Positions 1-10,700 of a stretch of 64,000 bases of DNA are shown in pieces; position 1 is the first letter of the stretch; each line of letters starts with the position of its first letter. The stretch is taken from contig OU015655.1 of the NCBI GenBank assembly GCA_907165275.2, positions 5,220,501 to 5,284,500 on the forward strand, read 5' to 3'. The notes below the pieces were generated by a model. The model worked only from the letters and a program-made list of their open reading frames with translations, made no database searches and was not told the origin of the DNA. Source of the stretch: Zygaena filipendulae. Taxonomy: Eukaryota > Arthropoda > Insecta > Lepidoptera > Zygaenidae. The translations under genes were made by a program, and so were the position numbers.

Positions 1-16
1 CGAAAAGTTGCGTTAC
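1..16 (-). CDS. RSPRY1: RSPRY1 coding exon 3, cut by the window edge
   Basis: A TTCATCCTACAG acceptor on the minus strand precedes 16 bases reading V-T-Q-L-F in phase 0. Joined to exon 2 this gives K-VTQLF, matching the position of KLTEIL in human RSPRY1. The exon continues outside the window. Confidence 0.7.
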
Positions 17-1441
17 CTGTAGGATGAACAATTTGTTAAAAGTCTTATTTAAATTACTAATAAAAATTATGTTACGAGCAGTTTTGTTATGCTTTTTAAC
101 ACTAATAGAGCAAAATTTTTAGATTAAATTACTAAAAACTTAGTTTAAATTAAGCAAGGAATCGTATGAATAGGTTTTTTCATGCATAGATAAAATTGAA
201 TAAGTGTCTGAGTTTCTGGTGTTGTAAAATGAGGATGACGAATTTCATAGAACACCTAAAGCAATTTAAGAAGCCACATTTGGATGTACTAACTTTAATC
301 ACAGATTCTTTGGATGGTAGTGGACAGTCATCAAGGAGGATTGTTATAGCCGATGGTCCAAAAGGATCTTCCAGAGGAATTACATTCACCATAGAAGTCA
401 CCACTTGGATCCAGCCGTCTTCTTTGTCGGCGATCATGTGAAGTCTCACTAGAGATACTGGTGTCTCTTCATCACTGGAAAAGATGGAAATTAAAATAAT
501 TATTGTATATTTTTATTTAAATGTGGTATTAATAGTATAAAAATAGTGTAATAAACAAGACATGACTTACCTTAAAAATAAAGTCTATGTGTCCCTCATA
601 ATATTATACATTACATCAAATCAAGATAAGTTAGAAAAATGCATTGCATTGCCTATGTAAAGATATAAAGTAGAATAATTATTGCAATGCGACTCCAGAA
701 GTTTTGAATTTTAGGTGTCAGTCTATCACTAGTTTAGTTATACCAAATATCCACAAATATTTTTTTTTTTTTTTTTTATAATTCACATCACAACACACAT
801 ATCTACTTGATCCCACAGTAAGCTATTATTAGCTTGTGACGTGGAAACCAAGCAAACGTGGTATATACTACATAGAATTACTTATATATTATACTATAGA
901 TATATAAACACACCCAGACTGGAAAATGGAACCCTTTGTTCATCACACCAAGTCCACCCCCACCGGGAATCGAACCCGGAACCCCTTGATTAGCGGGTAG
1001 GCATGGTGACCTCTGCGCCAAACGGGTCGTCAAAATTAAATCCCACTTTAAAAAATATTACATCATGATGCACATTTCAAATTTCAAGACAATTTAAATC
1101 TCTTAATATCCTTATCTATAGTTGTCTGCAGGCATTGTCCAAAGGTAGTTTTGATGCTGTCGTGTGGCTTCCTGTATGCAGATAAAAATTGCATACTCCA
1201 GCTTTAAACAACTGAAGAAGGAATCATAATAATATGTAACAGCAACTTACTTATCAACAAATGAAGCAATAAGTGTTAACATTTCTAACACTAGCTGATC
1301 GACAATGACAGTATCCACCACTTTGGAGGTCGACACGCGCAGTTGTTGACCCACAGCTGGAGGTGATGATGTCCTTGTTGTTAGTGTGTAAGGATCATTA
1401 TTCTCCTCACGTGTTTTCTCTTTACACCAGCACACACCCAT
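1..1441 (-). CDS. RSPRY1: RSPRY1 (RING finger and SPRY domain-containing protein 1), N-terminal part, gene runs off the left edge
   Basis: Three minus-strand exons (1251-1441, 294-474, 1-16) splice in phase to give about 129 residues. The segment with VDQLVLEMLTLIASFVD, then NVIPLEDPFGPSAITILLDD and CPLPSKESVIK, closely follows the conserved N-terminal region of animal RSPRY1 (human: LVLDTLAVIRTLVDND and VIPLEDPLGPAVITLLLDE, recalled from the family). Family members are about 550-600 residues and end in a SPRY domain and a RING finger, making them putative E3 ubiquitin ligases. Those domains lie outside this window. The start ATG at 1439-1441 gives MGVCWCKEK. Gly2 followed by cysteines would suit N-myristoylation and palmitoylation, and human RSPRY1 has a comparable MGNSCIC stretch; this is inference. 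Upstream, a CTTTCTGTAG on the minus strand near 1466 could be the acceptor of a 5' UTR intron. The neighbouring gene on the plus strand diverges from it. Confidence 0.85.
294..474 (-). CDS. RSPRY1: RSPRY1 coding exon 2
   Basis: The acceptor reads CTTTTCCAG on the minus strand and the donor GTTAGT (complement of 288-293). The two bases carried from exon 1 plus T give Asn, completing VDND. It is 181 nt and ends in phase 0 after ESVIK. This is the best-conserved part of the gene visible here. Confidence 0.85.
774..1033 (-). mobile_element. tRNA-derived SINE in RSPRY1 intron 1
   Basis: On the minus strand there is an RNA polymerase III A box TGGCGCAGAGG (complement of 1010-1020) and a B box GGTTCGATTCC (complement of 965-975), about 35 bp apart as in tRNA. 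A body shared with other lepidopteran copies follows (ACCAAGCAAAC, GATCCCACA), and the copy ends next to a T-run at 761-777. Body fragments of the same family recur at 11068-11166 and 34345-34445. Confidence 0.75.
1251..1441 (-). CDS. RSPRY1: RSPRY1 coding exon 1
   Basis: Starts at the ATG (complement of 1439-1441) and ends in a strong GTAAGT donor (complement of 1245-1250). It is 191 nt: 63 codons plus two bases. Residues 1-40 are polar and variable; the last 20 or so match the conserved RSPRY1 block. Confidence 0.85.
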
Positions 1442-1718
1442 TATCTATATATTCTGATTGAAAACCTACAGAAAGTGAAAGATTTTTGATGAGTCCTACA
1501 ACCAGCAAATAACAAAAGTCCTACAACCAATAAATTATATTAACAGTCTTTGATTATTGAGTGCTTGTAGTTATTAATTGATGTAAACAATTTTTTCATG
1601 TTATAAAACTTTTGTAGGAATAAATAATGATAGGCAATTTAAAAAAACTTTTCAAACAATTATGTTTATTTTATTGTTATTTGCAATCTATAATAATATT
1701 ATCTATGTATGTATACTC

Positions 1719-1901
1719 AGTATACTAATATTATAAAAGGTAAAGTTTTTGAGTTTGTAGTGGTAATCTCTGGATCTACTGAACTGATTTTGAAAATTCT
1801 TTTACCAATAGAATGCTACAGTCTTATAGGGTATTTCTTCTCCCGGAATTTCCGGGGGAACTCTGAAATTACCGCGAGTAAAACCACAGGGAAACAACTA
1901 G
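1719..1901 (+). mobile_element. Short non-autonomous Helitron-like element
   Basis: The 5' part has TATACTAATATTATAAAAGG, the middle ATCTCTGGATCTACTGAAC, and the 3' part GGGAACTCTGAAATTACCG, ending in CTAG before T. This is the CTRR-type end of Helitrons. About 180 bp, no coding capacity. Confidence 0.7.
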
Positions 1902-1986
1902 TTAATTAAAAAAAATAATAATATTGATAATTTTTTAAGAAAAGTCACATGACTACAAATGCGCCATGGAATGTTTGTGGTGTCAA

Positions 1987-2196
1987 TCTATACTAATATT
2001 ATAAAGAGCTAAAGTTTGTGAATTGTGAGTTTGTGACATTGTAGGGGGTGATCTCTGGATCTAATAAACCGATTTTGATTCTTTTTTTCACTTATAGGAA
2101 GCTATGGTAGTCCCGAGTGTTATAGGGTATTTTTTATTTCGAAATTCCAATAAGAACACCAAAATTACCATAGGTGAAACCATGGGGAACAGCTAA
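1987..2196 (+). mobile_element. Short non-autonomous Helitron-like element
   Basis: Begins TCTATACTAATATTATAAAG after A and ends GGGGAACAGCTAA. Same family as 1719-1901, with the internal GATCTCTGGATCTAATAAACC block and a degraded 3' hairpin (GGTGAAACCATGG). Confidence 0.7.
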
Positions 2197-3319
2197 AATA
2201 TTATAATTCTGTACTTGTGCCGACAGGTGGTTGTTAAAGCAAGCTTGTGCTACGGGCACCAACCTTTTTTTTAAACATATCTATGATAGCTATAACAAAA
2301 TCTTCTTGATTTTTGAATGTTTACCGGAATGTTTACAGGAATTAAACATGTTACTCCCGGCACAGCATAACCTGAATGCCACAAGAGAAACTGTACCATC
2401 TAAATGTAAAAAGTATGTGTCATATTTTATGGTCAGTATAATAATAAGTTACAAGTTTAATGAGTGAAACTATATATTATAAAATTGTGAGTAAATTGAC
2501 AGCAGAAGAAGTTCCTGATTGGTATATGGTGTGCATAAGAATAAGAACTGACATGTAACTATGCAAAGGATTATGGATGTATTGTGAATGAGGCAAATGT
2601 GTGTAAGGATTATAGCAGGTTGAAGTCTGTTCTCTGCCTACACCCACTTCTCTGGAAGATAAGCAGAAGCTTACCTACGTGTGTATGTATATTCTATAAA
2701 TAGGCAGGTATGTCAGGTTACAAAAACATTGTGTTTGATCCCATTTCATTTGTATGATGCCCATATTAGACAAAGCTCCAGAACAAAGGACATCACTTAA
2801 CCTTTTAAAAGTCACCTCTGCTCTGTACATAGAACAGGAAGAAGAACATAAACTGTAATTTAACACCCACCCACATATTTTAATGTTCGAACGTATTGTA
2901 TTGAAGTATTGAAAACCAATTCACTTTGTGTCCGATAGTAAATAATATTGTGCATTTTTTTCTGGTTTTATAACTTTGAATTAAGAACAGGAGTGTCAAT
3001 TAAAAGAGGAACATCTGGTCAAACAAAAACGATTAACAATTGGTAATTTCACATACCTTCGCTTGCTATAAATCCCCAATCATCTCTTGAACAAAAATAC
3101 ATTTACTAAATAATATTATAATTTTATTATTGACTAAATAGTTGTATTAATTCGTAGGCACGTTAAACTAGGTTTATGAAAATCTCGAAATTGAAATATT
3201 TTGTAAACAGACAGGAACTCTTGTTTTTTTTTTATAAATCACTATTTGTCATCAATGTCATCGTAGTAATACCAGCAGCGTTGGTTCTACTACCTAGCTA
3301 AAGAATACGTACCTAATGG

Positions 3320-3925
3320 CTCCACTACATTATCGAATATCGGCGAGTACAGACAATTATAGGGGACTTGCATGAAATTTATAATAAGAAATCGTGTCAA
3401 CATTTCAAAAAATAGCTTTAGAAAAGCATTACCGTGAAAGAATTACTAAAAAATTAGGTATCAATAGTTTCCAAAAAAATTCAACTTTTAATTTTGTGAA
3501 ACAGAACAAAACACCAATCACAGCAACGCATATCATGTTACGTCACTTTTATTTTTTTAGGAAACATTTACCTCTTTTAGGGAAGGCAAAAGAAACTAAG
3601 TGCATACAGTCAACACATATTTTCCTTTTTCTGAAGTTTTTTTACTGATCGGCATCGGTAAGATGCATTTAGATTATTTACTGGAACTTTTGGAAGTAGG
3701 TGGAGAGCGAAAATAAAATTCCATGCAAGTACTCTATTATACGCGAGCACGATAGTGTAGAGGGCATAATCTGCTGTACTCGCCGATTATCGTCTATGAT
3801 CGCCTGCGACCCGTAAATTGTCGGTTTTTGGGCATTCATCAAAGGGAATCGCCTGTGGTTACGTTGAGGTATCCACATTATCGCCGATCACACGATCAAC
3901 GATCATCGGCGATAATGTAGTGCAG
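3320..3925. mobile_element. Putative MITE with CTSCACTACATTATCG termini
   Basis: The left end CTCCACTACATTATCG (3320-3335) is inverted at 3910-3925 with one mismatch. Sub-terminal CGGCGA/TCGCCGAT motifs are also inverted on both sides, and another such motif lies at 3780. No transposase frame. No clear target duplication was identified. Confidence 0.5.
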
Positions 3926-4509
3926 GCGTAAAATAAAGGTGCGTTTACGTTCATTCAACAACAACGTTGCTACGTGAACCAAATGTATACAATACCTTTA
4001 ACATTCAACAAAACAAACCTGTAGAAATATATCGATTTTATAATATTACCTACTAGGTGTCGAAGTCGACCACGTGTTTTTTCACGGTCTTCCCTAGGCC
4101 CTGAAGCGTAGACAGCTCCGTCTACCACGCCCTGAAGGTAAATTTGGTTCCGCAAAACATTAAACCGCAATTATTAAGGTCTCCCCACATATACCACCGT
4201 CGTCGCGTCGCAACGGTCGATCGGCATAGTGCGAGTATGCTAGTATCGATGTAATAAATTATGTAGGGAGACCCCTTTTAATACGACTCCCGTAGCATTT
4301 ATTAGTTAGGTATAGATAGATTCAAAACAAACTCAAACAATTATTCAAAAACTGAAAAAAAAAACTGTATTTTCTAATGCATGAAATAAAAGGCTTTTTT
4401 ATTTTTTTATTTTGTTTTATTTTATAGATAGATTAGCAACTGCATAGAACGTACATACAGTCAATGACACTCCTTCATATATACGAATATCATTGGGCAG
4501 AACTTATCG

Positions 4510-4980
4510 TGGCGGGATTCAGGGCCGTCTTACGGCTTACCCCTTGGCCACAGCCACGGCGGCGCGGCGGCGGCGGAGGCGGCGGCGACAGCGGCGAAAA
4601 CAAATGGTTAACAACAAGACAACAAATAAGCCACAGCTATCAACGGCGCGCTATGTAGCCTAGCTTTCATATGTTGTCTACCATTTGTTTTTGCCGCCGC
4701 CGCCGCCGTGGCTGATAGATATTCTGCGCCGGGGTGCTGGGTGGTCACTTGGTCAGCCTGTGCTCCGCTCTTGTCAATCATTTATCTCAATTATCTCTCA
4801 CAATTCTGCAATCCGTTTGCTTCAAGTTTCATTTGCTATGATAAAAGGTACCTACCACTCTTTTGACTGGTGATTTTGCCAAGCGCGTGTTGAATCGGTT
4901 GGTTGCAATGACGTTGGTGCTAGTGCTCGACTTGCGTGCGTCCGCTATGACACTGCGCCGGGGGTAAAGACCGCCCTGGC
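4510..4980. mobile_element. GC-rich palindromic repeat element
   Basis: The core 4551-4714 is an inverted repeat: CAGCCACGGCGGC with a long CGG run and AAAACAAATGGT on the left, and its complement with a pure CCG run on the right. Outer ends CAGGGCCGTCTTA near 4530 and TAAAGACCGCCCTGGCGG near 4965 are roughly inverted, suggesting a nested or foldback element. Very GC-rich against an AT-rich background. Confidence 0.45.
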
Positions 4981-5080
4981 GGGATTAGTGCGCTTATTTA
5001 AATTAAAATATATATATAAGTAAAATAAAACGGTTTTATTTAGGTTGTCCTGGTTGTTTTTTTGTTTGGTTCAAATACCT

Positions 5081-5375
5081 TACTATTTTATAAATGCGAA
5101 AGTGAGTTTGTTTGTTACGCTTTCACTACTCAACGGCTCAACGGATCAACATGTAATTTTGCATACACGTTGTCAGAGATACAGAGAAGGATATAGGGTA
5201 GGTACTTTTATCCCGGAATTCTTGCGGGAACTCCGAAATGAACATAGGTGAAACTGCATTAAATTTTGCATGTTCATTTTCAGCGGTACAGAGAATGGAC
5301 ATAGAGTACTTTTATCCCGATAATTCCCGCGGGATCTCTGAAATTAACGCGGGTGAAACCGTGTGGAACAGCTAG
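5081..5375 (+). mobile_element. Helitron-like element with internally repeated middle
   Basis: Starts TACTATTTTATAAATGCG and ends GTGTGGAACAGCTAG before T. The block TACAGAGAA..GGACATA..ACTTTTATCCCG occurs twice (about 5178 and 5291), so this copy is a partial internal duplication or a fusion of two copies. Confidence 0.7.
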
Positions 5376-5953
5376 TGTAACTATTAAAATTAAAACTTTA
5401 TATTGAGACCCTTTATATATTTACGTAATGCCTTCAGCAAGTACCTACTACGTACAATTTAAGTTTGTAGGTATGTAGTAGGTATAGGTACTTATGCGGC
5501 GCAGTAAGCCTCAAGGGGCAATCGCCTCCAAGACTAAGACCACCGATGTCTTTGGTGACTTTTTTATAAAGTTGCCTATATTGCACATAAGTAAATATCT
5601 ATTTACGTGCTTTATCAAAATATTAAATTTGCCTAGGTAATAGTTAGGTCGTTAGCCGGTCTGGAGACCGTCTCGTCTCCTAGCCGACCTTGATCTCGAA
5701 GTCGTTCATTGAATCCTAGTCATCTACTTAAAGGTTCAACGCTTTGGAGACGCTGCAGTATACGTATTGCAATCTCTGTAGGTATACACAGGAGCGCCCA
5801 TAGTCAAGAGAAGCGACCCGTGCGTACCGTCGCGGCGCTTCTATCTATCGGCAATTTAGGGACACTACCACCAACTCTTCAAAGCCCTCTTATAGGGACC
5901 AAAACAACATTAATCACTACGTAATAATTATTTAAACATAAACATAAAATGTA

Positions 5954-6154
5954 TCCTTCCTTATTATAAATGCTAATGTCAGTTTGTTTGTTTCTTTGTT
6001 ACGCTTTCAGGCCTTAACCACTCAACCGATCATTAAGAAATTTTGCATACACGTTTTCAGGGGTATATATAGAAGGACAAGGGGTACTTTTTATTCTGGA
6101 ATTCCTGAGGGAACTCCGAAATTGGGTTCGGGTGAAACCGCGGGGAAAAGCTAG
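5954..6154 (+). mobile_element. Short non-autonomous Helitron-like element
   Basis: Contains TTATTATAAATGCTAATG, GTTTGTTTG, GAACTCCGAAATTGGG and the 3' GGTGAAACCGCGGGGAAAAGCTAG before T, with the hairpin-forming GGTGAAACC region intact. Confidence 0.7.
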
Positions 6155-7037
6155 TTATTAATAATAATAAGTCTCCTACTACTAATCATATCTTCTAAAA
6201 TATTTTATATCGGTTGGAAAATATTATGTAGGTAAAATAGTTTAAAATATTATACCTACTAATTTTTGAAATACCTACTTTCATTTATAAATATCTAAAT
6301 ATGATAGGGGAATATTTTTGATTTGTTATTGTTACGTTTCTCAAATGGTCTATAGTCTACGTCAAGTGTGGGAACCAGAGAGAAGGTAATCACTACGGTG
6401 GGAACTACTGAAATCTACTTAATTCTTTTTTTAAATCAATTTTTTTTTTATGGAAATGTGGACAATGCTATCGGAGAAAATAAGATTTTAAAAATTCGTA
6501 AATATTCAATACATTTGTCGTTGGAATAAAAAAAGTACCAAAATCATCAAGTCTTTATTGTAGAGATCTTTATTTTTATAGTTCAGGTATTTTTTTATTT
6601 TATTCGATGTCTTAATTTTACCTATTTCGGTGGTACCCTATTGGGTACCACACTAATACTATGTCTTATTGCAAGACCTAATAAGTAAAGTTGATACTTG
6701 CGATGTTGATATACCTACCTACCTACCTATACTTATGCGAAGTTTTGAGTGTTCGAATAATTACCGATCGACGGAAAATCGGGATATTCATTCAGCGTTT
6801 CGATCAAGGGCAAACGAATACAAGGTCGAATCAATGAATACAAGGGCAAATTACAAAGTTATAGACGTCGAAAAATCGGAATGTCACAATCAAATCATGT
6901 GCAAAGTGCAAGACATTCTACCACGTACCTACCACGTAAAAACGCTAGACACAAAAAAAAGGCAAAACAATTTCGTCAGAGAGCATGCAAAACGGTTTAA
7001 GTTTGATTGGACGGTGAATCTCCTGGAACTTGTTTAT

Positions 7038-7280
7038 ATGAAGCTGTGCCGTGCTCTGCGGTGCGAATGTAGCGGCGCGGCAGCAGCGGCAGCGGCGGTA
7101 GCGTCTGCGATCGATAGGGGTAGGCGCGGCGCCGCAGTCGGCGGTCCGCTCACTCGGCTCGGGGCCCGTCGCCGCCGCCGCCGGCGCGCCGCCCGCCCAC
7201 CGCCCGCGCCCCGCGCGACCCACGCGCCGCCCGCTCACTCCGGCGACCGCACACGGCGCGGCAGCACGCGAGTCGCGACC
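7038..7280 (+). promoter_or_regulatory. CpG-rich island, likely 5' UTR/promoter-proximal region of the 16-exon gene
   Basis: Strikingly GC- and CpG-rich block (7060-7280) in AT-rich surroundings, running straight into exon 1. It is open in the same frame as exon 1 (an in-frame ATG at 7038-7040 gives MKLCRALRCEC, then poly-Ala and Arg/Pro-rich sequence). An N-terminal extension therefore cannot be excluded, but the composition looks like a GC-rich leader. I see no definite TATA box or initiator. Confidence 0.45.
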
Positions 7281-7764
7281 ATGCGCGGCGACCGCGCCGC
7301 TCGCGACACGCGCCACAACAAGGACCACGAAAACTTAAAGTCCTCACTCAAGAAAGGCAACAAGGGCAAAAAACACAGGGTTGTGTTCGACGAGACCGCG
7401 AACGAATTCTTCGAGGCGGACTACATCATCGTTGTGCGAGATGAGTGCGGTTACTCCGATGAGGGGGAAGGTGATGAATGCTCGGGGTGCGGAGCGTGCG
7501 ACCACTACCGGCCGCCGGAGCCGGAGCCGGGCGCGCTCAGCCCGCCCGAGGGTTACAAGGACATGGGGCTGTTCAACCGGGACGGCACGCTGCGGGAGCA
7601 GGCGTGGTGGGAGGCGGGCGACGTGCTGCTGGTGGGCGAGCGCTCTGGCACCGTGTTCACGCCGCAGCACCTGCAGCTGCTGCGGCGGCTGCAGCGCGAG
7701 CGCCTGCTCCGCAGCGCCGTGTGCGCCGACTGCGACGCGCACGCAGCGCTGCACCAGTCGCTCG
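7281..7764 (+). CDS. Exon 1 of the 940-residue protein gene
   Basis: The ATG at 7281 in CGACCATGC context is chosen because upstream in-frame sequence looks like a GC-rich leader. Donor CTCG|GTGAGT. Encodes residues 1-161 plus one base: RVVF (33-36), an acidic/Cys-rich part (DECSGCGACD), SPPEGYKDMGLFNRDGT, and a Leu/Arg-rich helical segment (HLQLLRRLQRERLLR) followed by CADC. Very GC-rich third positions. Confidence 0.85.
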
Positions 7765-10700
7765 GTGAGTCACCCCCTCGCCAAGAACGGACGCCATCCG
7801 ATTAGCCTCGATGACCTTGTACCTATACTATAAAAATTTTCTCATACAAACAATGCGATTACTCATTACATGCAATTATATACTATGTCACGTCCTACAT
7901 CGACGTCTGCTTTGTGATAAAATTAGAGTTAAACCCATTAGTTGTTTACATAGCGCTCGTGTGCAGGACATTACACAGTCTTATGAGTATAATCATATTA
8001 TATATCTGTGGTTTAATGTTTCAGTTTATTGTTTACAAATGCTACGACCGCCGAAGCGAAAGTATTGCCTTTTATTATTGATTTTTGCTGTGCGACCCTG
8101 TAAAGAATTCTGTATAAAAATAGATGAAGTACAATTAAACTTTGAGCTTATTAAATGTCAGTAATAAAATTGTGTTATGACTTATGAGGCACAAGCGAAA
8201 ATAAGTACTGAAGCGATAGAATAACAATTGAGCGTTGTGTACGAATAATAAAATAGTGCAGAGTGAAACAGCGACAATTAAAGCCACTCTGGATCGTTAT
8301 GATATCAAGTGACTTATACGTTAGTAGCGTCATGTTTAAAAACCATCCGAGGGCCCATTGTGTTAGAAGTACCTCCTGGCTCCTCCTCGATGACTTAATT
8401 TCTTTTGAAACTCTTTCACGGCCGTATTCACATAGGTAATTTATCCTTGCCACACATTGATGTAAAAAGGAGGTCAATGTTGCCACATATGAAATTCAAT
8501 CGGGAAAAATTCATAGACAAAGTTACTTAATAACGTTTATTACAACTATTAAATGAAATGCTTCAATAAGAAGACATTTGAATAAATATAAGATTCGCTA
8601 CAGATTTCTAGATTGTGGGAATCTGTTACTAGTCTTACATTTATGTAGTAGGTACCAAGGGTCGTATTCTATTCTACTGTGAATATCAAACAGTTTATTA
8701 TAACAATCTCTGTATGATCTGTCAATAAAAAAATTCGTTATATCGTTGTTAGATCGTTACTTCTGAAACTAACATAATTTTTCAAACAAGGACAGAAAAT
8801 GTGTTATGTGGAGCTAGGATGCGCAACATGATAAAATTTTATCGAGCCATTTTATCGATTCTCGTCGACATAATATATCGTTTTGTCTACCAGTGGTAAA
8901 AAATGTTTAACCGAATCTAGTCTTAACTCAATACCCCACTACTGCATTTTTTTGCTTGGACGCCCACAAATATTTGTCGTGTCGACAATTTTATCTTTCG
9001 TTCGATAAACATATCATGTTGCGCATCCTAGCTCCGATGGTGGCTACTCGCACATATGAAAGACTCTGTTGTGGTCATAGTTCAAACCTAATTAACCGAA
9101 CATAGTGTGTCAAGGATCACGGAAACACCTCGGCAGTGCCAACTGTTTACAATTTAACGATTTTGTAAATTTTACGGTGACATCCTAACCAATATTGACA
9201 TTGCCAATGTTTGTTCGTTTGTTGCGCTATCACGCTTTAAGTCTTCTTTAAGTATCTACTCAATCGATCATCATATGATTTTGTGTACACGTTGTCATGG
9301 ACATAGGGTACCTACTTTTTATTTCGGGATTCTCGCGGGAACTCCGAAATTAACGCGGGTATACAAATAAAAACAACTCCATCATCCAATGGACGCTGCT
9401 AATAAACCTATGCTAATTATTCGCGGGATAAGTCCGCCTTTGAGCATAAATTTTTGTAAAGACTTTGTTTATGTTCAATAACGTATACAAACAAACAAAC
9501 AAGCTGGTCCCCTGTGGTTTCACCCACGTCTTGCGCAAGATCTTTCTATATCCAGGATAAAAGTACCCTTGTATCTCTTATTCGAAGACTGCAAAGACTT
9601 TGATGAAGACCAGAAATAGCCGATACTCCGTGGTTACACCAGCACTACTTTCGGTATTCCAGCCGGAATTGCGAGATAATAGGTATTATAATACGGTAGA
9701 TAGTTTTCTATCTGTGAAAGAATTTTTAGAATTCGTTCTGTAGTTTTAAATTTATCCATTACAAACAAACAAACAAAAAACAAAATCTTTTCTCTTTTTA
9801 AGTATAAGTATTATATTATCTCTGGTATTCCATGATATTTAATAGAGATGCGCCGAATGTTCGGCCGAGTATTCGTATTCGGTGTATTCGGCATATTTTT
9901 TTACGTTCGTATTCGGCCGAATATTCGGTTAGTTTGCCGAATACCTACCAAATATTTTAATTACATTATTTTAAATTGTTTAAAAAAGTAAATAATATTT
10001 GTAAAGAAAACAAAGATTAACACTACCTTGTGTAACCAATGACCATCATATCAGGTTTTTTTCTGACAAACGACAATACTCGCTGAAATAAATTTATCAC
10101 TAGATGAAATCAACAATAATTTTAAAATACGTAATCATCATTCTATCATAAAACATAAGATTTATATAAAAGCAACGTTAATTCTAAAGTAACAATAATG
10201 TTGATTTTAAATAAAAGCAACGTTAATTCTAAAGTAATTTATGCAAAATAAAATTTACCAGCAACAACCTATTACAATAAATGAAGTATTTCTTATGATA
10301 TATCATAGTCGTCATTTCATCAAGAAAAGTTCACACGTGCGATCTTTTACGTCCACTCATCTTGAACAAAGTTCACGATATTGTTTTTAATCAATTTCAA
10401 TTAAAATACTCTATCTGAAGATTCATTTTTAATCAATATCATGCGAGCGTTGTACTAAATGAAAGCCCGGCGCACTGACTGAGTGAGCCGAGCTAGTGCG
10501 AGCGGCCGCGCGGCCCAGGCGGACTTGTATGAACTTGTTTACCACGCAAAAATTAACCGAACAATTCGGCCGAATATTCGGTTCGGTTGAATCCATATTC
10601 GGCGCATCTCTAATTTAAGTATGAATGAATGAATGAATGAAAAACACTTTATCGAACACCACAAGCAGTACCTAGTACTGAGCTAGTACTGTACACAAGT

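Larger units (their letters stand above)
1442..7037. other. Intergenic region between divergent RSPRY1 and the 16-exon gene
   Basis: AT-rich spacer that should contain both promoters. It holds four Helitron-like copies, a TIR element (3320-3925) and a GC-rich palindromic element (about 4510-4980), listed separately. Stretches 2200-3310 and 6160-7030 show no gene or repeat I can support. Open frames here are short and have no splice-consistent or compositional support. Confidence 0.6.

Noticed and set aside
965..1020. A tRNA gene
   Set aside because: A and B boxes are present but the sequence does not show a full cloverleaf or acceptor stem and continues into a repeated body, so it is a SINE.
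6945..7754. Minus-strand and off-frame open frames over exon 1
   Set aside because: Arg/Ala/Gly-rich shadows caused by high GC content; the plus-strand frame splices consistently with 15 further exons.
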